This document shows, piece by piece, positions 27,637 through 36,883 of a DNA stretch of 64,000 nt. The number at the start of each line of letters is the position of its first letter. The stretch's first letter is position 1. The notes below the pieces were generated by a model, which ran no database searches, was not told where the DNA came from, and saw only the letters and a list, made by a program, of their open reading frames with translations. The translations under genes were made by a program, and so were the position numbers. Origin of the DNA: Rugamonas brunnea (GTDB lineage Bacteria; Pseudomonadota; Gammaproteobacteria; Burkholderiales; Burkholderiaceae_D); assembly GCF_014042345.1 (NCBI RefSeq), contig NZ_JACEZT010000001.1:124001-188000 (forward strand), read 5' to 3'.

Positions 27637-27975
27637 ATGATTAAGACACTTCGCATTGTCGGTGAAATCGCAGTGGTTACAGCCACGGCTGATTTTCATC
27701 CTTTGCGCCAGATAAAGCAGCTCACTAAAGAACTCGTCCGTTTGGGTTTCGAGGGCGTGGTGCTGTTCGATTTGCTAGCGGTCAATGGACTGACCTCAAA
27801 TCGTTTCGCCTCCATGAAATTCGGCAAGAACGGGTTTGATCGCACCTCATTTGCAGTTGAGTCCGACGTTAGTTTAAGCCTTCAGGACGAACAAGACCTG
27901 ATTGCCAAGAGCGATCCGACATTTCTTCTCGGTAGCGTCCTCTCGTCTAGCGAATTGAAAAAATTCGCACACTAG
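27637..27975 (+). CDS. rnlB: RnlB-type antitoxin
   Basis: A 112-aa protein immediately after rnlA (TAA-ATG with no gap). It contains GVVLFDLLAVNGLTSNRFASMKFG, matching the ILFDLL..NG...NRF core of E. coli RnlB, and ends with a short LGSVLSSSEL segment comparable to the RnlB C-terminus. RnlB binds and inhibits RnlA and is labile. The abutting reading frames imply coupled translation and a fixed toxin:antitoxin ratio. It is low in G+C like rnlA. Confidence 0.9.
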   Translation: MIKTLRIVGEIAVVTATADFHPLRQIKQLTKELVRLGFEGVVLFDLLAVNGLTSNRFASMKFGKNGFDRTSFAVESDVSLSLQDEQDLIAKSDPTFLLGSVLSSSELKKFAH

Positions 27976-28278
27976 CCTGCCAATCTCATTAGCGTTGTTA
28001 CTCCTGCGCTTACCTATGCAGTGCCAGTAATAGATTTTCCGAGCTAAATAAGCGCTTGCCGTGCAAGCTCAGAGAGCCGTGGCCACTCTTGAGCCCGGAA
28101 GAAGGCAAAGCCGAAATCCGAGGCTTGTCCATCCCAGCAGAGGCTGGCTCCCGGATTACGCTTTGCCACATCCGGGCTTCGTTTTGTGAAGGTCTGCATT
28201 TCTTTTCGCCGACCGTCCGCAGCGGGGCGGAAGCCGACAGTCGCATAAACCCAATCTTGGGTGTGCCGCCCGACGGTT
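27976..28278. other. Intergenic region between rnlB and the phenol activator
   Basis: 303 bp between two convergent genes. It contains CCCGGAT (28150-28156) / ATCCGGG (28168-28174), a hairpin that could terminate from either side. No ORF is supported in either strand, and G+C rises again towards the activator gene. It probably marks the right border of the rnlAB island; no direct repeats or transposase remnants were identified. Confidence 0.5.
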
Positions 28279-29955
28279 CTAGTCCCCACTCCGATTAAAC
28301 TTATAAGCCAGCTGCCGCCGCGTAATCCCCAGCAACCGCGCGGCTTGGCTCAGGTTGCCGTTAGCCTTCTTCACCGCCAGATCCACCAGCGCATTCTCAT
28401 GCGCGATGAGGTTGAAGTCCGGCCCCAACAACTCCTCGCACAGCCCCTGCTCCCTGGCCGCGCTGCGTTCCGGCAGGTGCCCTTCCAGATCTATCCCCTC
28501 GCCTTCCTGCACGAACTGCTGCTGCTCGGCGAATAAATGTCCGGCTTCAATGCGTCCGCCGGGTGGCACCAGAAGCACGCCGCGTTCAATCACGTTTTCC
28601 AGTTCGCGGATATTGCCGGGCCAGGAATACTGGCTCAGCATCTGCATGGCGCGCTCGGTGACGCCCAGCACTTTCTTCGGATACAGCGCACTAAACTTCT
28701 CGATGAACGAATCGACCAGCAATGGCAAGTCGGTCGGCCGTTCGCGCAACGGCGGGATGGTGACGGGATACGTCGCCAGCCGGTAGTAAAGATCGGCCCG
28801 GAATTTCCCCGTGCTGATCGCTTGCTGCAAATTGACATTGGTGGCCGACACCAGCCGCACATCGACCTTGCGTGCATGATCATCGCCCAGCCGTTCGACT
28901 TCCCCCGTCTGCAGCACGCGCAACAGTTTGACTTGCGCAGCGGGTGCCAGGTCGCCGATTTCGTCCAGGAATAAGGTGCCGCCGTTGGCCCGTTCGAACC
29001 GTCCGGGACGCGACTGTTCGGCGCCCGTGTACGCGCCCTTGGTCACGCCGAACAGTTCTGCTTCGATCAGGTCATGCGGGATGGCGGCGCAGTTGACGGC
29101 GATGAAGGGCTTGTCGGCCCGCGGTCCGTTCTCGTGCAGCCAGCGCGCGAAACGCTCCTTGCCCACGCCCGTTTCGCCCAGCAACAGCACGTTGATCGGG
29201 CTGAGCGCTGCCTTTTTCAACAGCGAGAAGGCGGCCCGGAACGCGGCCGATTCACCGACCATGTTGTCCGATCCGCGCGCCGATTCGAGGGTAGCGCGCA
29301 GTTGCGTTACCTGCTGCTGCAACTCGATCATCTGTTCGGCAATGTTTTCGGGCTGGAAGTAGCGCAGGTATTCCTCGTCCCACTCCTCGGCGTTCTTGCC
29401 CACCATGTAGCAGAGCGCTTCGCCGCAGGCATGGCAGGCCGTTTCGCGGAAGACGATCAGCCGGTTCATGAACGCAGTCACGTAACCGGAGGCGTAGCCG
29501 ATGACGCTCCAGCATGCATGTTCCTTGTCCACGCCGAAAGTCTGCAAGTGCGACTCGGCCTCCCAGGAATTGTCGAGCGTGAATTCGCCGTAGAAATTCC
29601 CGTGCTCAAAGTCCAGGTCGCAGCGCACGGTCCTGGTCTTGACCACGCCTTCCAGGCCGTGGATTTCCGGGCCCAGCAGGAAGATGTCGGCCAGCGGACG
29701 ATCGCCAGCCAGTTTCTTGGCCAGTTCGCCGTCCTGCTGTCCGGCCACAAAACCCATCCGAACCAACAGGCCACGCGCGCGCTCCACGCCGAGGGAGTCG
29801 AACAATTCCTTGCGCAAGGCGCCAAACGCGCGGGTGTGCAGCAACATCATGCGGCTTTCGTCGAGCCAGATGTTGCCGTTGGCGGTGTCGAAACGCAGAC
29901 GCGAGCGGAGATTGAATACTTCGCTAAGCGCCTTATTTTTTCCCATGTCTCGCAT
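28279..29955 (-). CDS. dmpR: Sigma-54-dependent phenol-sensing activator (DmpR/MopR family)
   Basis: A 558-aa NtrC-family activator. The N-terminal V4R-type sensor (about 1-210) keeps the zinc site seen in MopR with identical spacing: Cys148, Glu171, Cys174, Cys182. It also keeps His99 at the place of the phenol-contacting histidine. A B-linker (EQMIELQQQVTQL) leads to the AAA+ domain with Walker A GETGVGKE, the sigma-54 contact loop GAYTGA and LFLDEIGD. A Fis-type HTH (NLSQAARLLGITRRQLAYK) ends the protein. ATG 29955 is used; ATG 29946 is equally possible. It lies 3.3 kb upstream of the operon it should control, on the same strand, separated by plus-strand genes. Confidence 0.92.
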   Translation of the reverse strand: MRDMGKNKALSEVFNLRSRLRFDTANGNIWLDESRMMLLHTRAFGALRKELFDSLGVERARGLLVRMGFVAGQQDGELAKKLAGDRPLADIFLLGPEIHGLEGVVKTRTVRCDLDFEHGNFYGEFTLDNSWEAESHLQTFGVDKEHACWSVIGYASGYVTAFMNRLIVFRETACHACGEALCYMVGKNAEEWDEEYLRYFQPENIAEQMIELQQQVTQLRATLESARGSDNMVGESAAFRAAFSLLKKAALSPINVLLLGETGVGKERFARWLHENGPRADKPFIAVNCAAIPHDLIEAELFGVTKGAYTGAEQSRPGRFERANGGTLFLDEIGDLAPAAQVKLLRVLQTGEVERLGDDHARKVDVRLVSATNVNLQQAISTGKFRADLYYRLATYPVTIPPLRERPTDLPLLVDSFIEKFSALYPKKVLGVTERAMQMLSQYSWPGNIRELENVIERGVLLVPPGGRIEAGHLFAEQQQFVQEGEGIDLEGHLPERSAAREQGLCEELLGPDFNLIAHENALVDLAVKKANGNLSQAARLLGITRRQLAYKFNRSGD

Positions 29956-30017
29956 TCTGGTTTTATAGTTACCCTACTTTAACGCAGAAAACCCGTTTCA
30001 GCCATGCCCCGCCGGGC

Positions 30018-32444
30018 TCAGGCCACGGCCGTCGTTGCCTGCTTGGCCACTGGCGCGCCCTGCGCCGCCCGCTGCGCGGGACGCAGCAGGAAGTGCGCCA
30101 GCGCCGGCAGCAGGATCAGCGTGCCCAGCATATTCCAGATGAACATGAATGCCAGCAAGATGCCCATGTCTGCCTGGAACTTGATCGGGGAGAACGCCCA
30201 GGTCGCCACGGCGATGCCCAGCGTCACGCCGGTCAGCACCACCACCTTGCCCGTGAATAGCAGCGCCCTGTAGTAAGCTTGCGACAGGCTCATTCCCAGG
30301 CGCATCTGCCCCAGCGTTACGGTCATCACGTACAGCGCGTAATCAACGCCGATACCCACACCCAGCGCGATCACAGGCAAGGTGGCGACTTTGACGCCGA
30401 TATGCAAGGCCACCATCAGCGCCTCGCACAGCACCGAGGTCAGCATCAGCGGCAGCACGGCGCAGACCACGGCCCGCCACGAGCGGAAGGTGATGAACGA
30501 CAGCACGATCACGGCGGCGTACACCAGCAACAAAATCTGCAGGTTGGCGCGCTTGACGACGATGTTGGTGGCCGCCTCGATGCCAGCGTTGCCGGCGGCG
30601 GACAGGAAGCGGATCTGGTCGCTGTCATGTTCCCGGGCGAACGCATCGACGCTATCAACAACGCGGTTCAGCGTATCGGCCTTGTGGTCTTTCAGATACA
30701 CATAGACCGTCAGCAGGTCGCAGTTCTGGTTGAACAGTTCGCGCGGGGCCCGCGTGATGATTGAGTTCAGCATGTTCTGCGAACGGGGAATCTCGTACCA
30801 TTTCAGGCTGCCTTCGTTCATGCCGGCCGCCGCCTGCTTGGCCAGCGCGGCCAGCGAGTTGGTTGCCTCCACGCCCGGCAGCTGTTGCAGGCGCGATTCG
30901 AGGTCGTCCACCAGTTGCAGCGTGTCGTAGTGGGCACAGTAGAACTGTGGCGTTTTGACCATGACCACATAGGTGTCGCTGCTGGCCGCGTAGTTGGACA
31001 CCATGAAGGCGTTGTCGCGGTTGTAGCGCGACTCGGGCCGTAGCTCGGGCGCGCCGGGGTCCGTGTCGCCGATCTTGAGCTGCGTGCTGACCATGAAGCC
31101 GACCCCGCCCAGCACCACGCTAGCGCCGATGGCCACGGCGGCCCATTTGCGGCGGGTGAACAGGTCGAGGAAGACCCAGAACGGGTGCTTGTCCGCTTCG
31201 TCGCTTTGCTCGGCAGCCAGGCTGCGCTGCGCGGCCACGGCGCTCACGCCGGTGAACGACAGCAGGATAGGCAGCAGCACGAGGTTGGTGAAGATCAGCA
31301 CGGCCACGCCCAGGCTGGCGGCCAGCGCCAGCTCACGGATCACCTGGATGTCGATCACCAGCAGCACGGCGAAGCCCACGGCGTCTGCCAGCAGCGCCGT
31401 CATCCCGGCCAGGAACAGGCGGCGGAAGGTGTAGCGCGCGGCGATCAGCTTGTGGGTGCCACGGCCGATGTCCTGCATGATGCCGTTCATCTTCTGCGCG
31501 CCGTGGCTCATGCCGATCGCGAACACGAGGAACGGCACCAGCACGGAATACGGATCGAGGCCCAGGCCCAGCGTGGGCAGCAGGCCAAGCAGCCAGATGA
31601 CGGCCACCAGTGAGCACAGCACCACCAGCGCCGTGCTGCGCGCGCAGCGGGTATGCCAGTACAGCACGCCGGCGCAGATGGCGATGGCGATGGCGAAGAA
31701 CACCAGCACTTCACGCAGGCCGTCCAGCAGGTCGCCCACCACTTTGGCGAAGCCGGTGATGCGGATGTGGATGTTGCGCGTCTCGTACTTGGCGCGCAGC
31801 TTTTCGAGCCGGCCGGACAAGTCGTGATAGTCGATCGCCTTGCCCGTCTCCGCCACCTTCTCCTGCAATGGCAGCAGGATGATGCTGGAGCGGTAGTTGG
31901 CCGCGACCAGCAGGCCAATTTCGCCGGAGCGCTCGACATTCACGCGCACCTGATCGAGGCTGTCGGGCGAACCGTCGTAGGTGTCCGGGATCACGGGGCC
32001 GCCATCGAGGCCGTCCTCGGTCACGCCGGTCCAGCGCACGGACGGGGTCCACAGCGATTTCATGTAGGGCCGGTCCACGCCCGGATAGAGGAACACTTCA
32101 TCCGTGATCTTGCGCACCGTGTCCAGGTACTGGGCGTCGAATATGGTGCCCTGCTCCACTTCCACGGCGATGCGCAGCGAGTTGCCCAGGCCCGCGATCT
32201 GGGCCTTGTTGGCCAGGTAGTTGACGATATAAGGATGGCGCGTCGGGATCATTTTCTCGAACGCGGCGTTGAGCGTGAGGCCCAGCGCCTGGTAGCCCAG
32301 CACCGCCGTCACGATCAGGCAAATCACGGCGATCGCCAGCCGGTTGTTGAACAGCAGGCGTTCGACCAGGGTGCCGGAGCGCGCGTCGAAGTCGCGCAGG
32401 TCGCGGATTACTGGTTCATCATTGGACAGTTGGCCGTGGCTCAT
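30018..32444 (-). CDS. RND/MMPL-family transporter
   Basis: An 808-aa inner-membrane protein with the two-fold RND layout. TM1 (LAIAVICLIVTAVLGYQALGL) is followed by a large periplasmic loop, five TMs (VLVFFAIAIAICAG... LLPILLSFTG), TM7 (AAVAIGASVVLGGVGFMVS), a second loop and five more TMs. The GVGIGVDYALYVM and FAIGMSHGAQKMNG segments are typical of MMPL/SSD-type pumps for lipids or hydrophobic compounds. Its ATG overlaps the stop of the YCF48-like gene (ATGA). With DUF1329 and DUF1302 genes it forms a recurrent envelope-transport set often found beside aromatic, terpenoid or steroid catabolism genes. Confidence 0.88.
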   Translation of the reverse strand: MSHGQLSNDEPVIRDLRDFDARSGTLVERLLFNNRLAIAVICLIVTAVLGYQALGLTLNAAFEKMIPTRHPYIVNYLANKAQIAGLGNSLRIAVEVEQGTIFDAQYLDTVRKITDEVFLYPGVDRPYMKSLWTPSVRWTGVTEDGLDGGPVIPDTYDGSPDSLDQVRVNVERSGEIGLLVAANYRSSIILLPLQEKVAETGKAIDYHDLSGRLEKLRAKYETRNIHIRITGFAKVVGDLLDGLREVLVFFAIAIAICAGVLYWHTRCARSTALVVLCSLVAVIWLLGLLPTLGLGLDPYSVLVPFLVFAIGMSHGAQKMNGIMQDIGRGTHKLIAARYTFRRLFLAGMTALLADAVGFAVLLVIDIQVIRELALAASLGVAVLIFTNLVLLPILLSFTGVSAVAAQRSLAAEQSDEADKHPFWVFLDLFTRRKWAAVAIGASVVLGGVGFMVSTQLKIGDTDPGAPELRPESRYNRDNAFMVSNYAASSDTYVVMVKTPQFYCAHYDTLQLVDDLESRLQQLPGVEATNSLAALAKQAAAGMNEGSLKWYEIPRSQNMLNSIITRAPRELFNQNCDLLTVYVYLKDHKADTLNRVVDSVDAFAREHDSDQIRFLSAAGNAGIEAATNIVVKRANLQILLLVYAAVIVLSFITFRSWRAVVCAVLPLMLTSVLCEALMVALHIGVKVATLPVIALGVGIGVDYALYVMTVTLGQMRLGMSLSQAYYRALLFTGKVVVLTGVTLGIAVATWAFSPIKFQADMGILLAFMFIWNMLGTLILLPALAHFLLRPAQRAAQGAPVAKQATTAVA

Positions 32445-33550
32445 TTCTTAACTCCTAAAACATTTTCAGCGGCGATGCGCACCATGCCGCGCGTGCCAGA
32501 CAACACCAGGCTGCCGTCAGCCGATTGCGCCACGCCCGTAAATGCGGCGCGCTGCGACAGCGGCACCGGCGCGAACGTCGCGCCGTCGTCGCGGCTTTTC
32601 AATACACGACCCGTTTCGTCGGCCAGCACGATGTCGCCGGACGCCAGCCGTTGGCCGGCCGTGAGCGTGATCGGCAGGCCGGTATCGACCTTGTTCCAGT
32701 TGGCGCCGCCGTCGGTGGAGCGGAAGGCGTTGCCGCGCAGGCCGAACAGCATCAACTCGCCGTGGCGGCCAGTGACCATGCCGAAGTAGCTGCCCGCGTA
32801 GGGCGTTTTGATTTCCTGGAAGTTGGCCGAGCCGTCGGCGGCGCGGTACAGCGCGCCCTGCTCGCCAGCCAGGTAGGTGTGGCCACCTTCAACGTAGATG
32901 CGGTACAGGTGGTGGCCGCGTGGGTTGTCGATCTGGCCGCGCAGCGTGGTCCAGGTGGCGCCGCCGTCGGCGGTGGCCAGGGCCATGCCGTAGGCGCCGA
33001 CCACCAGGCCATGCTGGCTGTCGCTGAAACGCACGTCCAGAAGGGGTTTATCCGCGCCTTCCGTCACCATGCGTTCGGCGTCGCGCAGACGCGAAACGCC
33101 GGCCTCGCCGTTCTGCGGCGCTTGCTGGCGCGCGCTAGCCAGTTCGATCTGGGCGGCTTGCAGGCCGTCCAGCTGCTTGCGCCAGGTGGCGCCGCCATCG
33201 GTGGTGGCCAGCACCACGCCGCCGTGGCCGACGGCCCAGCCGTGCTGCGCGTCAGGGAAATGCACGGCCGTCAGCGCCACGCTGACCGGGGCCGGCGTCT
33301 GGCGCCAGCTCTTGCCCTGGTCGTCGGACAGCAGGATGATGCCGCGCTCGCCGACGGCGACCAGCCGCGCGCCCGCGCTGGCGACGGCCAGCATGACGGA
33401 GGTGTCGGCGTGCTGTCGGATGACGGCTGGCCGGGCCAGCAGGTCAACGCCGTTCTTGGCCGGTTCAGCGGCCGCCATGGCAAGCGGCGTGAGGCCGCAG
33501 GCCAGCCAGAAGGCGGCGACGCGGCGGTTTCGATTCAATGTTGGGAACAT
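32441..33550 (-). CDS. YCF48/BNR-repeat periplasmic protein
   Basis: A 369-aa protein with a signal peptide (RVAAFWLACGLTPLAMAA) followed by repeated BNR/Asp-box motifs spaced along a beta-propeller: DDQGKSWRQT, TDGGATWRKQ, ADGGATWTTL, TDGGANWNKV, RDDGATF. This is the photosystem II assembly factor HCF136/YCF48-like family, which in non-photosynthetic bacteria accompanies RND pumps. ATG 33550 gives a normal signal peptide; the open frame upstream includes the REP-like repeat and is not coding. It overlaps the RND gene by 4 bp, and an accessory or assembly role for that pump is the likely function. Confidence 0.85.
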   Translation of the reverse strand: MFPTLNRNRRVAAFWLACGLTPLAMAAAEPAKNGVDLLARPAVIRQHADTSVMLAVASAGARLVAVGERGIILLSDDQGKSWRQTPAPVSVALTAVHFPDAQHGWAVGHGGVVLATTDGGATWRKQLDGLQAAQIELASARQQAPQNGEAGVSRLRDAERMVTEGADKPLLDVRFSDSQHGLVVGAYGMALATADGGATWTTLRGQIDNPRGHHLYRIYVEGGHTYLAGEQGALYRAADGSANFQEIKTPYAGSYFGMVTGRHGELMLFGLRGNAFRSTDGGANWNKVDTGLPITLTAGQRLASGDIVLADETGRVLKSRDDGATFAPVPLSQRAAFTGVAQSADGSLVLSGTRGMVRIAAENVLGVKK

Positions 33551-33644
33551 GATACGCAATCCGATGGCCCGCAGGCGGCAGCGAGGCTGCCCTTGGGCGG
33601 TAAAAATACAGGCACTGCCACCTTTTCGTCGTTGGCACCTGCCA

Positions 33645-33725
33645 CGTCGTTCCCGCGCAGGCGGGAACCCATAGACCGCATGCCTAGCTTGCTCGGCATG
33701 GGTTCCCGCCTGCGCGGGAACGACG
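33645..33725. repeat. REP-like dispersed repeat, copy 2
   Basis: The same left arm as 25726-25755 over 30 bp, then one mismatch and a further CCGC match. The right arm GGTTCCCGCCTGCGCGGGAA plus CGACG pairs with the left arm almost perfectly, making a long stem. It sits inside an apparent operon, between the DUF1329 and YCF48-like genes. Confidence 0.9.
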
Positions 33726-33752
33726 AGGTGGTGGTGGTGACGAATGACTTCT

Positions 33753-35102
33753 TCAGCGTGCCGCTTCGGCCGCCACGGCGTCACCGGTGAAGAATTTCTC
33801 CGGCTTGCGCGGCACGATGCGGAAGGTCTCATCGTTCAGCAGCTGCACGCCGCTCATGGTGCCGGCCTGCAGGTTGAACACCAGCACCGGCTTGACCAGG
33901 TTGGCCGGCACGGATGGCGCGGCGAATGGGGTCATCTGCGAGGTGCGCCACAGTTTGCCTTCCGCGTCGTAGCCATCGACCATGGCCAGCAGCCAGCTGT
34001 CCTCGTCGAAGTAGTAGCGGCGCTTGGGCACCGCATGGCGCTTGCCGGGGGCGACGGTCGCTTCCACCACCCACACGCGGTGCAGTTCCCAGCGCATCTT
34101 GTCCGGGTTGTAGTGGTGCTTGCCCAGCGCGTCGTCCAGCTTGGCGCTGATCAGGTTGTTATTGTTGTAGGGGATGTACATCTCCTGCTTGCCGATCAGC
34201 TTCCACTGGAAGCGGTCCGGAGGGCCGAAGAAGCCCTGCACTTCATCGAAGTAGTTGGCGCCGGAGGCGACGAAGTCGGGCGTGTCGTAGCCCACAGTCG
34301 GCGCGCGGCGCACGCGGCGCTGGCCCACCAGGTACTGCCACGCCTGGCGCGGTTCCTTGGCGTTGATACCGTCGCGCAGCACCAGCGATTCACCAGCCTT
34401 GAACGGCGGCGCGGTGGTGATGAAGCGCTGCAGGAAGTACTCGCCCGACCACTTCTCAGCGCTGCCGTCCTTTTGATAGTACGGATACTGGAACCAGATA
34501 TCGTTGCGCGTGGCCAGCGTGACCGAGCCGTCGGCCGAACCGACCACGTTGCGGAACGCATAGGCCACCGACTCGGGCTCCACGCGCAGCAGGTAGTTCC
34601 AGATCACTTCCGCGCCGCTCTTAGGCACCGGGAACGGAATGCCGCCGAAGCAGCCTTCCACCGACGCGCCGCCCTCCACCAGCTTGCAGTTGGTGGCGTT
34701 CTTCAACGTGTGCTCGTACACGGTTTGCGGCGCGGCGGCCGTGCGGTGGGTGGGATAGACGTCCAGCCGGAAGCTGTCCGGATACTTGGCCATCAGCGCG
34801 CGCGTGCCGTCACTCAGCTTGTTCGCGTACTGGGCGGCGTTCTTCGCCGTGATCTGCAACTGCGGCTTCTCGCCGGGGAACAGGTCCACCGGAATATCGC
34901 CGCGCACGGCGCCGGCTGGCATCTTGGTCAGGCCGCCGGTCCAGGCGGGAATCGTGCCTTCCTTGTTGGCGGCCTTCTCGGCGCCCAGCGGGGTCAGGAC
35001 GGAATTCAGTTTGGCCGCTTCATCGGCGGGTACGGCGGCCATGGCCAGCTTGCCTGCGGCGAGCAAGGCGACCAGGGCGAGCAGCTTGGGTTGGGTATGC
35101 AT
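33753..35102 (-). CDS. DUF1329 outer-membrane-associated protein
   Basis: A 449-aa protein with signal peptide MHTQPKLLALVALLAAGKLAMA and the DUF1329 pattern: GTIPAWTGGL, GFGGIPFPVPKSG-like CFGGIPFPVPKSGAEVIWNYL, PTVGYDTPDFVASGANYFDEVQGFFG, YNNNNLIS and RRRYYFDEDSWLLAMVDGYD. The family has a LolB-like fold and is nearly always encoded next to DUF1302. The role is thought to be in envelope transport of hydrophobic substrates; the substrate is unknown. It lies 21 bp after the DUF1302 gene. Confidence 0.9.
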   Translation of the reverse strand: MHTQPKLLALVALLAAGKLAMAAVPADEAAKLNSVLTPLGAEKAANKEGTIPAWTGGLTKMPAGAVRGDIPVDLFPGEKPQLQITAKNAAQYANKLSDGTRALMAKYPDSFRLDVYPTHRTAAAPQTVYEHTLKNATNCKLVEGGASVEGCFGGIPFPVPKSGAEVIWNYLLRVEPESVAYAFRNVVGSADGSVTLATRNDIWFQYPYYQKDGSAEKWSGEYFLQRFITTAPPFKAGESLVLRDGINAKEPRQAWQYLVGQRRVRRAPTVGYDTPDFVASGANYFDEVQGFFGPPDRFQWKLIGKQEMYIPYNNNNLISAKLDDALGKHHYNPDKMRWELHRVWVVEATVAPGKRHAVPKRRYYFDEDSWLLAMVDGYDAEGKLWRTSQMTPFAAPSVPANLVKPVLVFNLQAGTMSGVQLLNDETFRIVPRKPEKFFTGDAVAAEAAR

Positions 35103-35123
35103 GGTGTGTCTCCGGCTGTGTAA

Positions 35124-36809
35124 TTAGAAGGTACGCTGGATCGAGAAGGTCACGAAATCCCGGTCCTTGTAGTACTGCTGATAGCTGGCCTGGGTGTTGG
35201 TGGCGGCGTTCAGGGACGGCGCCGCACCGGCAGCGCCGATGTAGTGCGTGAACTGCACGCCCGCGCGCCAGGTCTTCTTGTAATCGAAGTTCGCGCCGAT
35301 ACTGAGGTCGCCGCCATGTTCCGGCGCCACCTGGAACACGGCCGAACGGCCGGAAATACCATAGCCAAGGCCAATCGGCACCTGCAGGTCAAGTCCGGAC
35401 ATCACCTGGAAGTACTCGGGCTGGAACACCATGCGCATGGCCCACGCGTCACGCGTGTGGGTGGTGTTCAGCACGCCGTTGGTGAACATGGGGTTGGTCG
35501 GATTGCGGGTCACGCTCAGCAGGCGGTTGAACGCCAGTTCGCCGACGAAGCTGCCCGCGTCCCACAGCGGATTGGCGGCCAGCACGGTGATGGCGGACAG
35601 GTTGGCGTGGAAGCTGTTACCGACCGCGTACGGCGAGTTCTTGCGGTTGTCGGCCGTCGGATCGAAGTTGATCACCAGGTCGCCCAGCGGCGCCAGTGGC
35701 GTGTCGCGCCGGGTGGACATTTCGCCGCCCACGTTGGTTTCGCCGATCAGGGTCGAGAAGCTGGCGCCGTAGACTTTCACGTCCTGCGCGTACATCAGGC
35801 GGTAGGTGCCGCCGTTGTAGGCGCCCGGCTCGGTCACGGTGAGCACGGGGATGGGCGACTTGTCGTGGTACTTGGCGGCGTACAGGCCATATTCCACTTC
35901 GCTGCCCGGCACCTTGAACTTGACGCGGCCGCCGAACTGGCCCGAGTCGCGCCCTTCCAGGTCGTGCGAATGGCTGGCCGCGCCGCCCACGGGCGTGAGC
36001 AGCAGGTCGGCGCCGTCGCCCACGAAATCGGCGGGGCTGAAGTAGCTGCCGGCAGCCGGCAGGCGCAGTGGACGCCACTGGTACTGGTAGTAGGCGCCGA
36101 TGGACAGGTCGGAATTGATCTGGAGATTGCCCGACACCTGCCCCACCGGCAGCGCGATTTCCTTGAACTGCACGCCAGGCAGCGAGAACAGCTTGATCAG
36201 GTCCACGGGACCCTGGGCGTAGGCGATGCCGTTCGCGCCCAGGAACAGGGTTTCGCCGTAAAGCTGCGTGTGGCGGCCGATGCGGCCGCTCAGGCCCATG
36301 CCGTCACCGATGTCGGTGCTGCCATAGACGAAGGCGTCGGCCAGTTCGGCCTTGCGGCCCATCAGCTTCTTGGCTGCTGGCGTGAAGACGTTGTTGGGGC
36401 CACCGGCCAGGGCGCTGGCCGTGTTCGGGAATGGGATCGAAACGGGGAAGTCGTTGCCGCTCTTGTTGTAGACCGTGTCGTACCAGGCGGCGGCGGACAC
36501 GCGTGCGCCCATGCCCTGGTAGGCCACATCGAGCTCCGTCAGCCAGTCCACACGGTTGTTGATCAGGCCCTTGTCCAGTGCCAGGTCGCCGGCGTCCACG
36601 TTGGGGTTGACGTACGAAGCGGCCACGTTCTGGCTGGGATCTTTCACGCGCAAGGCGGCGGAATACTTGAAGGTGTTATCCCAGCGCACCTTAAGGTCGG
36701 GCTGGCCCGTCTCGATCGTTCCCGCCTGGGCTTGCGCCATCTGCAGGATGGCGACCACACCGGCCGCGAGCGCAAAACCGCCTGCAGAAACTGCATTCTT
36801 GTTACTCAT
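35124..36809 (-). CDS. DUF1302 outer-membrane protein
   Basis: A 561-aa beta-barrel-type protein. The signal peptide ends at QAQA and is followed by the DUF1302 start TIETGQPDLKVRWDNTFKYSAALRV. Other features are RVDWLTELDVAYQGMGARVSAAAWYDTVYN and GRHTQLYGETLFLGANGIAYAQGP, and it ends FVTFSIQRTF with a terminal aromatic. ATG 36809 follows GGAGGAGAC. It is first in the DUF1302-DUF1329-YCF48-RND run, probably one transcript, and is divergent from a LysR regulator. It may be the outer-membrane channel of the set. Confidence 0.9.
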   Translation of the reverse strand: MSNKNAVSAGGFALAAGVVAILQMAQAQAGTIETGQPDLKVRWDNTFKYSAALRVKDPSQNVAASYVNPNVDAGDLALDKGLINNRVDWLTELDVAYQGMGARVSAAAWYDTVYNKSGNDFPVSIPFPNTASALAGGPNNVFTPAAKKLMGRKAELADAFVYGSTDIGDGMGLSGRIGRHTQLYGETLFLGANGIAYAQGPVDLIKLFSLPGVQFKEIALPVGQVSGNLQINSDLSIGAYYQYQWRPLRLPAAGSYFSPADFVGDGADLLLTPVGGAASHSHDLEGRDSGQFGGRVKFKVPGSEVEYGLYAAKYHDKSPIPVLTVTEPGAYNGGTYRLMYAQDVKVYGASFSTLIGETNVGGEMSTRRDTPLAPLGDLVINFDPTADNRKNSPYAVGNSFHANLSAITVLAANPLWDAGSFVGELAFNRLLSVTRNPTNPMFTNGVLNTTHTRDAWAMRMVFQPEYFQVMSGLDLQVPIGLGYGISGRSAVFQVAPEHGGDLSIGANFDYKKTWRAGVQFTHYIGAAGAAPSLNAATNTQASYQQYYKDRDFVTFSIQRTF

Positions 36810-36869
36810 GTCTCCTCCGTTGAAATCTCTTTTTTTGGTTCCCAACTACGCTTGCAGGCCACGGTCGGA

Positions 36870-36883
36870 CCTGAAACTTCAGG
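36870..36883. promoter_or_regulatory. Palindrome CCTGAA-AC-TTCAGG between DUF1302 and LysR genes
   Basis: A perfect 6-bp inverted repeat with 2-bp spacer, 60 bp before the DUF1302 start and 194 bp before the LysR start. Its place in a divergent region beside a LysR gene makes it a candidate operator. Confidence 0.4.

Noticed and set aside
27976..28278. Short ORFs between rnlB and the activator as a third toxin-antitoxin component
   Set aside because: Both candidate frames lack ribosome sites and run through a palindromic intergenic sequence.
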